From: Halanaerobium saccharolyticum
GTDB taxonomy: Bacteria > Bacillota > Halanaerobiia > Halanaerobiales > Halanaerobiaceae
NCBI RefSeq assembly: GCF_003259895.1
Contig: NZ_QLME01000005.1
Coordinates: forward strand, 94,983 to 158,982
Direction: 5' to 3'
Length of the DNA stretch: 64,000 nt
The translations under genes and the position numbers were made by a program. The notes under the pieces were generated by a model. It made no database searches, had not been told where the DNA came from, and saw only the letters and a list, made by a program, of their open reading frames with translations. This document shows, one piece after another, positions 27,189-36,701 of this stretch. Each line of letters begins with the position of its first letter. Within the stretch, counting starts at the first letter, position 1.

Positions 27189-29255
27189 ATGATGGCAAAA
27201 AATCTAATTTTCGAAATAGGAACTGAAGAAATGCCAGCTGCCTCTATGCAGAGATTTAGAGAAGATTATCTTAAAACAGCAGCGGCAGTCTTTGAAAATA
27301 ATAATTTAGATTATGGAAATATGAATGTGTATTCTACTCCAAGACGACTTGTGCTTGCAGTTAATGATTTAGCTGAAAAACAGGAAGATCAGCGAGAGAT
27401 TGTGAGGGGGCCTGCAGTAAATATTGCCTTTGATGACGCTGGAAAGCCTACCAAAGCCGGGGAAGGATTTGCCCGGGGTCAGGGAGTAGAAGTAGGTGAG
27501 TTGGTAGAAAAAGATGGATATTTATATGCAGAAAAATTGGAAAAAGGAGAAAAGACAGCCGATATTTTAGCGGAGATTTTAAAGAAGATTGTTGACCAGG
27601 TACCTCTGCCTAAGGCAATGCGCTGGGGTAGTGTTAAGATGGAATTTATTCGCCCAATTAAATGGCTTTTAGTTTTATTTGGTTCAGAAAAAATTGAACT
27701 TGAAATTGCCGGAGTTAAAAGCTCTAACTATAGTATTGGTCACCGTTTTTTAAGTGAGGGTCAGGTAGAGATAAACAATGTTGAAGATTATTTTTCTGCT
27801 TTAGAATCTGCCTCTATCATAGTTAGTCAAGAAAAAAGGAAAGAAATTATTAAAAAAGAAATTAAGGAGCTCGATTTATCAGCTCAGGCAGTAATTAAAG
27901 ATTCTCTGCTGGCAGAAGTAACAGACTTAATTGAGTTTCCCACTGCTTTTAAAGGAAGCTTTGCTGAGGAATATTTAGAGCTGCCCCCGGAAGTTTTAAT
28001 AACAGCTATGGAAAAACATCAGCGGTATTTTCCTGTAATGACCGAGGATAATCAACTGCAGCCAGAATTTATCGGTGTGCGTGATGGTGGTCGAGAGCAC
28101 CTTGACCAGGTTATTTCTGGGAATGAGATGGTTTTAAAAGGAAGACTTGATGACGCCCAGTTTTTCTTTGCTGAAGATCAAAAATATGGGTTTTTAAATA
28201 GAAGTCAGGATATTAAAGATATAGTTTTTCAGAAAGATATAGGTAGTGTTTATCAGAAAGTAGAAAAACTACAGGAGATAACTGCTCGACTGGCTGATCT
28301 TTTAGGTTATAATCCGGCTAGAAAAGAAATGGCAGTTCGGGCAGCAGAGATCTGTAAAAATGATCTAGCTACAGAAATGGTAAATGAATTTGCCAATCTC
28401 CAGGGGTTAATGGGAAAAGAATATGCCCTTATAGAAGGAGAAGACAGGGAAACTGCAGAAGCTATTTTTGAGCATTATTTACCACGTTTTGCTGGAGATG
28501 AATTACCAGAAACTAAAAGTGGTACTGTATTATCAATGGCTGAAAAATTATTCAATTTAAGCAGTCATTTTCTGCTGGGTAATATTCCAAGTGGTTCTCA
28601 GGATCCCTTTGCCTTAAGAAGACAGGCCACCGGTCTGCTGAGAATTATTCTGGATAATAATTTAGTAATCAATATTGAAGATGTGATTAAATTTTCAATG
28701 AGGATAGTTGCCATTAATCCAGATAATCTTAATTCGGCAGCTTCTGATTTAAAAGCATTTATTAAACAGAGACTGGAAAATTTACTTGCAGAAGAAAATG
28801 TAAGGTATGATATTATCAATGCGGTAATAAATATTAAGGATCAAAACCTGCTTGATCTTTATCAGAGAGCTCATAAATTAATGGACTTTAGGTCTGAAAA
28901 CCCCAGTTTATTTGTTGATTTAATTCGGGGCTTAGTCAGAGCGAAAAATCTTGGCGAAAAGGCTGAAAATAAATTCGAAATTGAAGCAGGATTATTGGTT
29001 GAAGTTGAAGAAAAAGAACTATATAAAGAGTTTAATCAGCGAGAATCTGAAATCAAAGAGTTTTTTGCTTCCAGTCAGTATCAAAAAGGGTTTTACCTGC
29101 TGGTAGAATTAAAGCAATATATTGATGCTTTCTTAGATAATGTAATGGTGATGGTTGACGACAGTGAACTTAAAAATAATCGTCTGGCTTTATTAACCCG
29201 TATTGCAGAATTAATGTCAGAGGTAATGGATATTGAAGAAATAGCTCTAGACTAA
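27189..29255 (+). CDS. glyS: glycyl-tRNA synthetase beta subunit
   Basis: About 688 codons. CAGGAGTGA over the glyQ stop serves two adjacent ATG codons (27189 and 27192); the second gives MAKNLIFEIGTEEMPA, and the choice is uncertain by one residue. HD-like and anticodon-binding regions follow (MEKHQRYFPVM, SGNEMVLKGRLDDAQFF). GlyS recognises and holds tRNA-Gly for GlyQ. Length is normal. Confidence 0.97.
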   Translation: MMAKNLIFEIGTEEMPAASMQRFREDYLKTAAAVFENNNLDYGNMNVYSTPRRLVLAVNDLAEKQEDQREIVRGPAVNIAFDDAGKPTKAGEGFARGQGVEVGELVEKDGYLYAEKLEKGEKTADILAEILKKIVDQVPLPKAMRWGSVKMEFIRPIKWLLVLFGSEKIELEIAGVKSSNYSIGHRFLSEGQVEINNVEDYFSALESASIIVSQEKRKEIIKKEIKELDLSAQAVIKDSLLAEVTDLIEFPTAFKGSFAEEYLELPPEVLITAMEKHQRYFPVMTEDNQLQPEFIGVRDGGREHLDQVISGNEMVLKGRLDDAQFFFAEDQKYGFLNRSQDIKDIVFQKDIGSVYQKVEKLQEITARLADLLGYNPARKEMAVRAAEICKNDLATEMVNEFANLQGLMGKEYALIEGEDRETAEAIFEHYLPRFAGDELPETKSGTVLSMAEKLFNLSSHFLLGNIPSGSQDPFALRRQATGLLRIILDNNLVINIEDVIKFSMRIVAINPDNLNSAASDLKAFIKQRLENLLAEENVRYDIINAVINIKDQNLLDLYQRAHKLMDFRSENPSLFVDLIRGLVRAKNLGEKAENKFEIEAGLLVEVEEKELYKEFNQRESEIKEFFASSQYQKGFYLLVELKQYIDAFLDNVMVMVDDSELKNNRLALLTRIAELMSEVMDIEEIALD

Positions 29256-29277
29256 TAATTAAAACGGGGTGAATATT

Positions 29278-30084
29278 ATGAATGAAAAAAATGTTGTTGC
29301 CTTTGCAGTTTCAGACTCAACTGGTAAAACTGCCAAGCATTTAATGGAGTCAGCTGTGGGACAATTTCCGGAGCATGAGATTAAAATAAAGACATTCTCC
29401 TTTGTGCGCTCTCTTGATAGGGTTGACGAAATAATGAAAAAGGCTAAAGAAGAAAATGCAATTATTGCTTATACTTTTGTTAAAAATGAGATGAGAGATT
29501 ATTTAAATCAGGCAGCAGAAAAAAATAATTTAGAATATATAGATATGATGAAAAAACCTTTAGCTATGGTTGCTGGTAGATTGAATGTAGAACCCAGAGA
29601 GGAATTTGCTCTAAAATATAAATTAGATGAAGAATATTTTAAGAGAATTGAGGCAATGGAATTTACTCTTAAATTTGATGACTTAAATGAATCAAAAGGA
29701 ATTGCGGAAGCAGATATAGTTCTGGTAGGAGTCTCAAGAACTTCAAAGACTCCACTTTCTGTTCACCTCTCATATTTAGGTTATAAAACTGCCAATGTGC
29801 CGCTTGTACCCGAGGTGGAAGTACATCCTTCAGTTTTAAAAGATAACGCTGAGAAAGTGGTTGGTTTAACCATAGACCCAGAGATGTTAAATGATATTCG
29901 GATCGAAAGACTAAAAAAAATGGGACTTGGTGATGATGCAACCTATGCGGCAAAAGAAAGAATTAAGGAAGAATTTGAATATGCCGATTCAATAATGGAA
30001 AAAATCGGCTGTCCTATAATCGATGTTACAGATAAAACTATAGAAGAAACTGCTGTAGAGGTACTGTCATACTTCAATGATTAG
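29278..30084 (+). CDS. ppsR: pyruvate, phosphate dikinase regulatory protein (PPDK-RP family)
   Basis: 268 codons from ATG 29278 with GGGGTGA upstream; the GTG at 29269 overlaps that site and is rejected. The P-loop-like [11 protein letters not shown] around residue 150 and the N-terminal [12 protein letters not shown] identify the DUF299 family. These are bifunctional ADP-dependent kinases and phosphorylases acting on a threonine of pyruvate, phosphate dikinase or PEP synthase. The target gene is not in the window. The symbol follows common use; the dikinase rather than synthase role is inferred from Firmicutes context. Confidence 0.9.
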   Translation: MNEKNVVAFAVSDSTGKTAKHLMESAVGQFPEHEIKIKTFSFVRSLDRVDEIMKKAKEENAIIAYTFVKNEMRDYLNQAAEKNNLEYIDMMKKPLAMVAGRLNVEPREEFALKYKLDEEYFKRIEAMEFTLKFDDLNESKGIAEADIVLVGVSRTSKTPLSVHLSYLGYKTANVPLVPEVEVHPSVLKDNAEKVVGLTIDPEMLNDIRIERLKKMGLGDDATYAAKERIKEEFEYADSIMEKIGCPIIDVTDKTIEETAVEVLSYFND

Positions 30085-30095
30085 GAGCTGATATT

Positions 30096-31106
30096 ATGTT
30101 TTCCAGAGTTGAACAACTAGAATGGGAAAAAGAAAAGCTGTCAGACTTTGCCTGCCTGAGTTCAGCCAGCAGAGGCCGGTTAAAAGAAGAAACTGGCTCT
30201 GAAATACGTACAATTTTTCAGAGAGATCGGGATCGAATTATTCATTCAAAAGCTTTTAGACGGCTTAAGCATAAAACTCAGGTATTTATTGCACCTGAGG
30301 GTGATCACTACCGTACCCGTCTGACTCATACTCTGGAGGTCTCTCAGATTGCTCGTACAATCGCCAGAGCTCTTAAATTAAATGAAGATTTAGTAGAAGC
30401 TATTGCCCTGGGACATGACCTGGGGCATACTCCTTTTGGTCATGCTGGAGAAGCTGCACTAACAGAAATTACTGGATCAGAGTTTAATCATAATCTGCAG
30501 AGCCTGAGAGTGGTTGATCTTATAGAAAAGCGAAGCAGCGGCAGCAGAGGGCTTAATTTGAGTATTGAGGTTAGAGATGGGATCTTAAACCATACCGGCA
30601 GCAATAAGCCCTTTACCCTGGAAGGCCAGATAGTTAGAATTGCAGATCGGGTTGCATATATTAATCATGATATTGATGATGCTCTGAGAGCCGGAATTAT
30701 CAACCAGAATGATTTACCCCCAGCTGCAGTTTCTGTTTTGGGTGATAGTCACTCTCAGAGAATAGATATAATGGTCAGAGATTTGATTAACTCCAGCTGG
30801 CAGCAGAATGAGATAAAACGTTCAGCTGAGGTAAAAGCTGCAACTGAGAAGTTAAGGAACTTTCTTTTTGAAAATGTTTATATTGGTTCTGAAGGTAAAA
30901 GTGAAGAGGGTAAGGCAAAAAGATTATTAAAACTGCTCTATGAATTTTTTATGGATAATATTAATTATATACCGGACGAATATTTAGAATTTGAAAAAAA
31001 TCATAAACAGGCAGTAGTTGATTATATAGCTGGAATGACAGACCGTTATGCTATTAATCTCGGCAGGAAATTTTTTATTCCTACACCGTGGTTCGACAAA
31101 AATTGA
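30096..31106 (+). CDS. dgt: dGTPase-like HD-domain triphosphohydrolase
   Basis: 336 codons with ATG start after TAGGAGCTG. HD-domain metal motifs are visible: [15 protein letters not shown] and [16 protein letters not shown], then [16 protein letters not shown]. Length and N-terminus ([17 protein letters not shown]) match the shorter dGTP triphosphohydrolase-like branch, found before dnaG in clostridia. Substrate range among dNTPs cannot be told from sequence. Confidence 0.92.
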   Translation: MFSRVEQLEWEKEKLSDFACLSSASRGRLKEETGSEIRTIFQRDRDRIIHSKAFRRLKHKTQVFIAPEGDHYRTRLTHTLEVSQIARTIARALKLNEDLVEAIALGHDLGHTPFGHAGEAALTEITGSEFNHNLQSLRVVDLIEKRSSGSRGLNLSIEVRDGILNHTGSNKPFTLEGQIVRIADRVAYINHDIDDALRAGIINQNDLPPAAVSVLGDSHSQRIDIMVRDLINSSWQQNEIKRSAEVKAATEKLRNFLFENVYIGSEGKSEEGKAKRLLKLLYEFFMDNINYIPDEYLEFEKNHKQAVVDYIAGMTDRYAINLGRKFFIPTPWFDKN

Positions 31107-31212
31107 TAAATTTCAATTTGCTTTTACAAATAAATGAAGGATAAATTATTTTTTTAGAGAAATATAATTACAACAGTAAATTATTTTTTAGAGTAAATAA
31201 ATTAAGGTCAGG

Positions 31213-33021
31213 GTGGATAAATTGGCCAGATATTCAGATGATTTTATAAATGAGGTAAAAGAAAATGTTGATATTGTTGACTTAGTTTCTGATTATCTTG
31301 AATTGGAAAAAACAGGTAATAGATATAAGGGTTTATGCCCTTTTCACAGTGAAAAAACACCATCATTTTTTGTCAATCCTGATAATAATTTTTATCACTG
31401 TTTTGGTTGTGGTGCTGGTGGTGATACAATAAATTTTGTGATGGAAATTGAAAATTTAACCTTCGTTGAGTCATTGAAAATGCTGGCTGAAAGAACAGGT
31501 ATGGAATTACCTGACATGAGTAATCAGCAGCGGCAGCAGTATAAAGTAAGAGAACAGCTTTTTTCTTTAAATAATTTAGCTGCTCGCTTTTATAATTATC
31601 TTTTAACTGAAACGGAGATGGGAAAAGCAGCATATAATTATTTAGAAGAACGGGGATTTAACGAAGCTGATATAGAAGAGTTTAATCTCGGTTTTGCAGC
31701 TGATGAATGGCAGCTTTTATTAAATTTTTTGCAGAAAAAAGGTTTTAGTATTGATTTAATAAAAAAAGCAGGTTTAATCAGTGAAGGAAAAAACAATTCG
31801 CATTATGATAAATTTAGAAATAGAGTTATTTTCCCAATATTTAATAATAGAGGGGAAGTAATAGCTTTTGGAGGTAGAATTTTAGAAAGTGAAGATAAAT
31901 ATGGACCCAAATACTTAAATTCTCCTGAAACACCTATCTTTAGTAAAAAGAAGAATTTATATGGTCTACATCTCGCTAAAGATTCAATTAGGGAGCAGAA
32001 TAGCTGTATTATTATGGAAGGTTATACAGATGTTATTCAGGCTCATAAAAATGGATTTAAAAATTCTATTGCCTCTTTAGGTACTGCTTTTACTGAAGAA
32101 CAGGCAAAGTTAATTAAAAGATATGCCGAAAATGCCTATATTGCTTATGATGCTGATACAGCGGGTAATAAGGCAACCTTAAGAGGTCTTGATATATTAA
32201 GTAGAACTGGAATTAATGTTAAGGTTATTCAACTTCAGGAAGGCAGTGATCCAGATCAATTATTAAAAGATGAAGGAGAGGAAGCTTTTAATAACTTGAT
32301 TGAGGATGCAGTAAACTTAATAGATTTTAAAATAAATATGATAATAAAAAATAAAAATCTTTCGGAACCTGGAGTCAGAAAAAAAGTTTTAAGATCGATT
32401 GTTGAACTTCTGAGTGAAGTAGAGGATAATTTAGAAAGAGAAATTTATATTGAGAGAGCAGCAGCTAAAACTAAGTTTAAAGCTGATGTACTGGCAGAAG
32501 AAGTGGAAAAAGAATTTAGGCAAATTAAAAGCAGGAATTATCAAAGAAATAGAGAAAAACAAAATAAGCAATCAGAAAAAGAATTTGACTTATACTCGCA
32601 ATTATCATATTATCAAAAAGTTGAAGAAGAAATTCTGGCTCATTATATCAGTAATCCTGCTTTGAGAGAGGAGCTGGCTGCCAGACTTTCTAAAAATGAT
32701 TTTAATGGTAGAACTGCTCAGCTGGCAGGACATCTTTTTAAAGGAAGTGTGATTAGTAATTCTGTTCAATTAGATAAAGTTAAGGATAACTTAGGTGATG
32801 AATTATTATCTTACTGGTCCGAAATTCTTGTTAAACAGGATAATTTCTTAAGCAGGGATCATATTTTGGAACTGGCAGATTATTTAAGTTCTAAACGGAT
32901 TTCCAGAAATAAAAAGAAATTATGCAGTCTGCTCAGCAGAAAAGAATTAAGTCTGGATAAATTAAATCGTATTTTATTAACTTTTTACAGTTTAAATTAC
33001 AATATTGAAAGGAGGGACTAA
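31213..33021 (+). CDS. dnaG: DNA primase
   Basis: About 602 codons. The start is GTG 31213 or TTG 31222; AAGG serves the first and GGGTGG the second, and the second gives MARYSDDF. The N-terminal CHC2 zinc finger reads [11 protein letters not shown] and CFGCGAGGD. The Toprim core has [14 protein letters not shown] and AYDADTAG, and a C-terminal helicase-binding domain follows. It synthesises RNA primers at the fork. It is followed 1 base later by rpoD, the conserved macromolecular-synthesis pair; no rpsU precedes it. Confidence 0.97.
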   Translation: MDKLARYSDDFINEVKENVDIVDLVSDYLELEKTGNRYKGLCPFHSEKTPSFFVNPDNNFYHCFGCGAGGDTINFVMEIENLTFVESLKMLAERTGMELPDMSNQQRQQYKVREQLFSLNNLAARFYNYLLTETEMGKAAYNYLEERGFNEADIEEFNLGFAADEWQLLLNFLQKKGFSIDLIKKAGLISEGKNNSHYDKFRNRVIFPIFNNRGEVIAFGGRILESEDKYGPKYLNSPETPIFSKKKNLYGLHLAKDSIREQNSCIIMEGYTDVIQAHKNGFKNSIASLGTAFTEEQAKLIKRYAENAYIAYDADTAGNKATLRGLDILSRTGINVKVIQLQEGSDPDQLLKDEGEEAFNNLIEDAVNLIDFKINMIIKNKNLSEPGVRKKVLRSIVELLSEVEDNLEREIYIERAAAKTKFKADVLAEEVEKEFRQIKSRNYQRNREKQNKQSEKEFDLYSQLSYYQKVEEEILAHYISNPALREELAARLSKNDFNGRTAQLAGHLFKGSVISNSVQLDKVKDNLGDELLSYWSEILVKQDNFLSRDHILELADYLSSKRISRNKKKLCSLLSRKELSLDKLNRILLTFYSLNYNIERRD

Positions 33022-33022
33022 A

Positions 33023-34111
33023 GTGGCTGAAAAAAATATAAGTCCTGCTAAAATAGATGAAGTTAAGGATCTTGTCAATCGTGGTAAAAAAGAAGGGGAA
33101 TTGACATATGAAGAAATTATGGATGCCCTGGAAGACATTGATTTAGATTCCGAAGATATAGAGAAAATATATGATATTTTTAGTGACATGAATATTGAGA
33201 TTGTTAATTCGAAATTAGAAGAAGATGAGGAAGATGAAGATGATGAGAATAGTGGTCTTGATTTGAGTATCCCTAAAGGTGTCGGTATAGAGGATCCTGT
33301 TAGAATGTATTTAAAGGAAATTGGTAAAGTTGATCTATTAACTGCTGATGAAGAGGTAGAGCTGGCTAAACGAATGGAACAGGGTGATGAATGGGCCAAA
33401 CAGCAGCTGGTTGAAGCCAACTTAAGGCTTGTAGTTAGTATTGCTAAAAAATATGTTGGTCGCGGAATGCTTTTTCTTGATTTAATTCAAGAAGGTAATA
33501 TGGGACTAATGAAGGCCGTGGAAAAATTTGATTACACTAAGGGCTATAAGTTTAGTACTTATGCTACCTGGTGGATTAGACAGGCTATAACACGTTCTAT
33601 TGCCGATCAGGCAAGAACAATTAGAGTCCCAGTTCATATGGTAGAAACGATTAACAAATTAATCCGAGTTTCCAGACAACTGCTTCAGGAAATGGGAAGA
33701 GAACCCAAAGCTGAAGAAATTGGTGAAGAAATGGATATCTCAGCTGATAAGGTAAGAGAGATTATGAAAATTGCTCAGGAACCTGTTTCTCTAGAAACTC
33801 CAATTGGAGAGGAAGAAGACAGTCACCTTGGTGATTTTATTGAAGATGTTGATTCTCCTGCCCCTGCTTCTGCAGCATCATATATACTGCTTAAAGAACA
33901 GCTGGATGGAGTTTTAGATACTCTTACTGATAGAGAAAAGCGAGTTCTGGAACTTAGATTTGGAATAGAAGATGGTCGTCCCAGAACCTTAGAGGAAGTG
34001 GGTAAGGAATTTGGTGTTACCAGAGAAAGAATCAGACAGATTGAGGCTAAGGCACTGCGCAAATTAAGACATCCAAGCCGCAGTAAAAAGCTGAAAGATT
34101 ATCTGGATTAA
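33023..34111 (+). CDS. rpoD: RNA polymerase principal sigma factor (sigma-A)
   Basis: 362 codons from GTG 33023, set by AAAGGAGGG; the earlier TTG at 33005 includes that site. Region 1.1 is short, followed by an acidic stretch (residues about 66-80). Region 1.2 [11 protein letters not shown], region 2 with [19 protein letters not shown] and [15 protein letters not shown], region 3, and region 4 with [21 protein letters not shown] are complete. This is the housekeeping sigma factor. It recognises the TTGACA/TATAAT promoters seen elsewhere in the window. Confidence 0.98.
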   Translation: MAEKNISPAKIDEVKDLVNRGKKEGELTYEEIMDALEDIDLDSEDIEKIYDIFSDMNIEIVNSKLEEDEEDEDDENSGLDLSIPKGVGIEDPVRMYLKEIGKVDLLTADEEVELAKRMEQGDEWAKQQLVEANLRLVVSIAKKYVGRGMLFLDLIQEGNMGLMKAVEKFDYTKGYKFSTYATWWIRQAITRSIADQARTIRVPVHMVETINKLIRVSRQLLQEMGREPKAEEIGEEMDISADKVREIMKIAQEPVSLETPIGEEEDSHLGDFIEDVDSPAPASAASYILLKEQLDGVLDTLTDREKRVLELRFGIEDGRPRTLEEVGKEFGVTRERIRQIEAKALRKLRHPSRSKKLKDYLD

Positions 34112-34137
34112 AGAGCATAAATGGGTAACTGGAAGTA

Positions 34138-34179
34138 TTTATGAGATATTACAGTATTATCATTAATATTTCTCATAAA
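34138..34179. repeat. inverted repeat between rpoD and the tRNA promoter
   Basis: TTTATGAGA (34138-34146) and TCTCATAAA (34171-34179) are perfect 9-base arms; pairing can extend inward with a two-base bulge. No T-run follows on the + strand, so it is not a standard terminator. It may stabilise the rpoD mRNA end or act as a control site. Confidence 0.45.
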
Positions 34180-34195
34180 AAAATTAAAATAACTC

Positions 34196-34224
34196 TTGAC
34201 CTGTGCTGATTTCTATCATATAAT
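34196..34224 (+). promoter_or_regulatory. tRNA promoter
   Basis: TTGACC (34196-34201) and a perfect TATAAT (34219-34224), spacer 17. The predicted start is G at 34232 in GTCG, seven bases after the -10, giving a short leader before the tRNA. Confidence 0.85.
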
Positions 34225-34264
34225 TATTCTTGTCGTCACAAATAAACGATTTGTTTTTTGTAGA

Positions 34265-34341
34265 GGGCCCATAGCTCAGCTGGTCAGAGCAACCGGCTCA
34301 TAACCGGTTGGTCCCAGGTTCGAATCCTGGTGGGCCCACCA
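34265..34341 (+). tRNA. tRNA with CAU anticodon (tRNA-Ile2 or elongator tRNA-Met)
   Basis: 77 bases with encoded CCA. The acceptor GGGCCCA pairs with TGGGCCC. The D arm, anticodon arm ACCGG-CTCATAA-CCGGT, five-base variable region and T arm CCAGG-TTCGAAT-CCTGG are all canonical. CAU reads AUG if unmodified, or AUA if C34 becomes lysidine (TilS). The C4-G69 and C5-G68 pairs fit the TilS determinants known for E. coli tRNA-Ile2. It is not the initiator: pair 1-72 is a normal G-C. Confidence 0.93.
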
Positions 34342-34349
34342 AGGAATAT

Positions 34350-34387
34350 AAACACCCTGTTCTTTAATTAGAGCGGGGTTTTTTTGA
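34350..34387 (+). terminator. terminator after the tRNA
   Basis: AAACACCCTGTTCT and AGAGCGGGGTTT form an imperfect bulged stem around an A/T loop, ending in TTTTTTT, starting 9 bases after the tRNA CCA. Confidence 0.7.
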
Positions 34388-34486
34388 TTTATATAAAAAT
34401 AAAAGTTTACAAATATTAAGATTAGTTTTTAAAAGTTATTCTATGTTAATTTGATTTTTATTTGTCAAAATTAAGGAGGTCATTTT

Positions 34487-35602
34487 ATGGCGAAGGTTGC
34501 TGAAGTTATACAATTAATGGGAAAACTTGCTCCTGCCAGACTGGCAGAAGATTGGGATAATGTCGGAATGCAGGTTGGTGATGGTACTCAAGAAGTAAAA
34601 AATGTATTATTGGCTCTTGACTTTAACCAGAAAGTTTTAACAGAAGCAGTAGAAAAAAACTGCCAGCTGATTATTACTCATCACCCTTTTATATTTAATG
34701 GAATTAAAGCAATTGATGCTCAAAACCAGAGTGGTAAATTAATTTTTGAATTAATTAAAAATAATATATCCTTATTTTCTGCACATACAAATTTAGATAT
34801 TGCAGCAGCAGGTTTAAATGATTATTTGATTAAAAAGTTGGATGTAGAAAATATATCTATTCTAAAAACAACGAACAGTCAAAACTATTATAAACTGGTG
34901 ACTTTTATTCCAGAAGATAAATTTGAAGAAGTAAGAGATGCCCTTTATGCTCAAGGTGCTGGAAAGTATAAAAACTACAGTCATACTGGCTTTTACCAGC
35001 AGGGAAAGGGTAGTTTTAAACCTCTAACTGAGGCTGAACCTTATCTGGGTGATAAAGGGGAAATAAATGAAATTGAAGAATATAGATTTGAAACAATTAT
35101 AGACCCCGAAAATTTAAATCAGGTTATTAATAAATTATTAAAAGTCCACCCTTATGAGGAACCTGCCTGGGATTTATATAAAATGGAAAACCTAGAAAGC
35201 AAAAAGGGAATTGGTAGAATTGCAGATTTAAAATCAGAAATTAAACTGGATGAGCTTTTAAAGAAAATAAAAGAAGTTTATAAGCTGGAGCAAATAAAAG
35301 TGGTCAGGGCAAACAAGAAAATTAAAAGGGTTGCCCTCTGCAGCGGTAGTGGAGCAGATTTTATAAAAGATGCTCATTATCAGGGTGCAGATTTATATCT
35401 AACCGGGGATGTTAAGTTTCATGAAGCTCAGACAGCAGAAGAACTTGGGCTGTCTCTGGTTGATTTTGGGCACTATGGCAGCGAAAAATTTGTTAAGGAA
35501 CTATTATCAGATAGATTAAATAAAATAGCATCCTCAAAATTAAAAAAGGAATTAAACTTTATTCAGTCAGTGGTAAATACAGACCCCTGGAACTATCAGT
35601 AA
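34487..35602 (+). CDS. Nif3-like dinuclear metal centre protein (YqfO family)
   Basis: 371 codons with ATG after AAGGAGGTC. The two halves of the NIF3 fold (residues 1-130 with ITHHPFIFNG and SAHTNLDIA; 255-371 with LYLTGDVKFHEAQ and DFGHYGSEKF) flank a PII-like insert. That matches the long B. subtilis YqfO form, also found near sigA. Metal-binding histidines are present. Function is not settled; a GTP cyclohydrolase I type 2 label used for relatives is not well supported. Confidence 0.92.
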   Translation: MAKVAEVIQLMGKLAPARLAEDWDNVGMQVGDGTQEVKNVLLALDFNQKVLTEAVEKNCQLIITHHPFIFNGIKAIDAQNQSGKLIFELIKNNISLFSAHTNLDIAAAGLNDYLIKKLDVENISILKTTNSQNYYKLVTFIPEDKFEEVRDALYAQGAGKYKNYSHTGFYQQGKGSFKPLTEAEPYLGDKGEINEIEEYRFETIIDPENLNQVINKLLKVHPYEEPAWDLYKMENLESKKGIGRIADLKSEIKLDELLKKIKEVYKLEQIKVVRANKKIKRVALCSGSGADFIKDAHYQGADLYLTGDVKFHEAQTAEELGLSLVDFGHYGSEKFVKELLSDRLNKIASSKLKKELNFIQSVVNTDPWNYQ

Positions 35603-35640
35603 CCACTATTATTGCGGTCTTTTTAACTTGAGTAAACTGC

Positions 35641-35669
35641 TTGACATATAATAATTCTGGTGGTATACT
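35641..35669 (+). promoter_or_regulatory. rnpB promoter
   Basis: Perfect TTGACA (35641-35646) and TATACT (35664-35669), spacer 17. The predicted start is G at about 35677, two bases before the P1 helix of RNase P RNA. Confidence 0.85.
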
Positions 35670-35678
35670 TTATATGGT

Positions 35679-36050
35679 AAAAAAATAAGTTAACCAGATG
35701 ATCGCATCTTTTAAGATGAGGAAAGTCCGAGCTCCACAGGATAGGATGCCGGGTAATCCCCGGTGGAGGTAACTCCCAGGCTAGTGCCACAGAAATATAC
35801 CGCTTTTATGAAAGGTTTTCTTTAAAACCTTTTCTTAATAAGTAAGGGTGAAAAGGTAAGGTAAGAGCTTACCGGGTTTCAGGTAACTGGAATGCCAGGT
35901 AAACCCCATCTGGAGTAAGTCCAAATAGGGAGAATATAAAAGTGATCCGCTTTTCTCCGGGTAAGGACGCTTGAGGGTACAGGTAACTGTTCCCCTAGAT
36001 AGATGATCATCTAATACAGAACTCGGCTTATAGGTTAACTTATTTTTTTT
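35679..36050 (+). ncRNA. rnpB: RNase P RNA
   Basis: Ribozyme that matures tRNA 5' ends. The conserved P4-region motif GAGGAAAGTCCGAGCTCCAC lies about 45 bases in, with GGTAACTCCCAGG, AGGGTGAAAAGG-type and CGGGTAAGGACGC-like segments, and the terminal ACAGAACTCGGCTTA. The ends pair as a long P1 helix (AAGTTAACC with GGTTAACTT, extended by A- and T-runs), and the closing T-run probably terminates the RNA. The conserved core motifs are all present; the bulged loops favour inspection with a covariance model to fix the structural class. Confidence 0.96.
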
Positions 36051-36101
36051 GCCTATTATTATTTTTTAAATTTTTATAAAACTCAAAAAAGAGGTGTTGA
36101 G

Positions 36102-36311
36102 ATGGAGAAAGAACTAATAGATGCAATAGAATATATTGACACAGCAGTAAATAAAACAGAACAATTTAATGATTATTCTCCTGAAATGAGTAATAAAGTT
36201 CTGGATAATAGAATTATAACACTTGAGGGTTACATAAGATACATTGAACGGGAAACAATGCCCAGATTGGAAAGTTTAGTTAAAAAGCTTGAGGAGGTAA
36301 ATAATGGTTGA
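36102..36311 (+). CDS. unknown small protein, first of an overlapping pair
   Basis: 69 codons with a good ribosome site (AAGAGGTGTTGAG) 51 bases after rnpB. Not recognised. It is acidic and mostly helical, with a probable coiled coil in the second half (RLESLVKKLEEV). There is no signal peptide, membrane segment or cysteine. The last eight bases overlap the next gene, which suggests translational coupling. No obvious promoter lies between rnpB and this gene. Codon use is like the neighbours. Confidence 0.72.
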   Translation: MEKELIDAIEYIDTAVNKTEQFNDYSPEMSNKVLDNRIITLEGYIRYIERETMPRLESLVKKLEEVNNG

Positions 36312-36513
36312 TCAGATATATTATAAAATTCAGTATCCTCTTAAAAAAGCTATAGATTTAATGAAAGATTTAGATAATCATGATTTAGATTCTCTAGGAA
36401 AAAATTTAAATAATTATGACAGAGAAAAAATTATTAATTTTATAGAAGGCTGGAATAATGGGGGCAGAGAAAAATTAATTTCTTTAATCCATGATTTAAA
36501 GGCACATCAATAA
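36304..36513 (+). CDS. unknown small protein, second of an overlapping pair
   Basis: 69 codons, starting inside the previous gene with a strong GAGGAGGTAAATA before the ATG. Not recognised. Soluble and helical, with many Asp, Asn and Lys residues and one Trp (IEGWNNGGREKL). It is followed within 10 bases by a hairpin terminator, so the two small genes form a complete mini-operon between rnpB and an XRE regulator. A toxin-antitoxin role is conceivable but nothing in the sequence shows it. Confidence 0.72.
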   Translation: MVDQIYYKIQYPLKKAIDLMKDLDNHDLDSLGKNLNNYDREKIINFIEGWNNGGREKLISLIHDLKAHQ

Positions 36514-36518
36514 ATCTT

Positions 36519-36552
36519 TTTAAGACCATAGCTAATTGGCTGTGGTCTTTTG
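36519..36552 (+). terminator. terminator after the small gene pair
   Basis: AAGACCATAGC and GGCTGTGGTCTTTT pair (one G-T) around a short AT-rich loop. The 150 bases from here to the XRE gene hold no ORF with a ribosome site. Confidence 0.8.
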
Positions 36553-36595
36553 GATATTAGACTATAACTCTTATGAAGCAGGTAAAAAGTATTTA

Positions 36596-36646
36596 AAAAT
36601 ACCTAAATGCTTTAATAATACCTATTTACTTGATTATAATACCTAT
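36596..36646 (+). promoter_or_regulatory. three AATACCTA boxes with embedded -10, upstream of the XRE gene
   Basis: Direct repeats begin at 36596 (AAAATACCTAA), 36615 (ATAATACCTAT) and 36636 (ATAATACCTAT), spaced 19 and 21 bases, about two helical turns. The third overlaps TATAAT (36635-36640), which has a TTAATA -35 candidate at 17 bases. This is the pattern of a self-repressed promoter. Confidence 0.55.
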
Positions 36647-36701
36647 ATTATCTTCAAATCAACTGCTCTAAACTTTAAGATATATATTAGAGGTGAGCAG
36701 A

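Noticed and set aside
32992..33420. 142-codon minus-strand frame opposite rpoD
   Set aside because: The serine-rich product simply mirrors GAA/GAT-rich acidic codons of rpoD.
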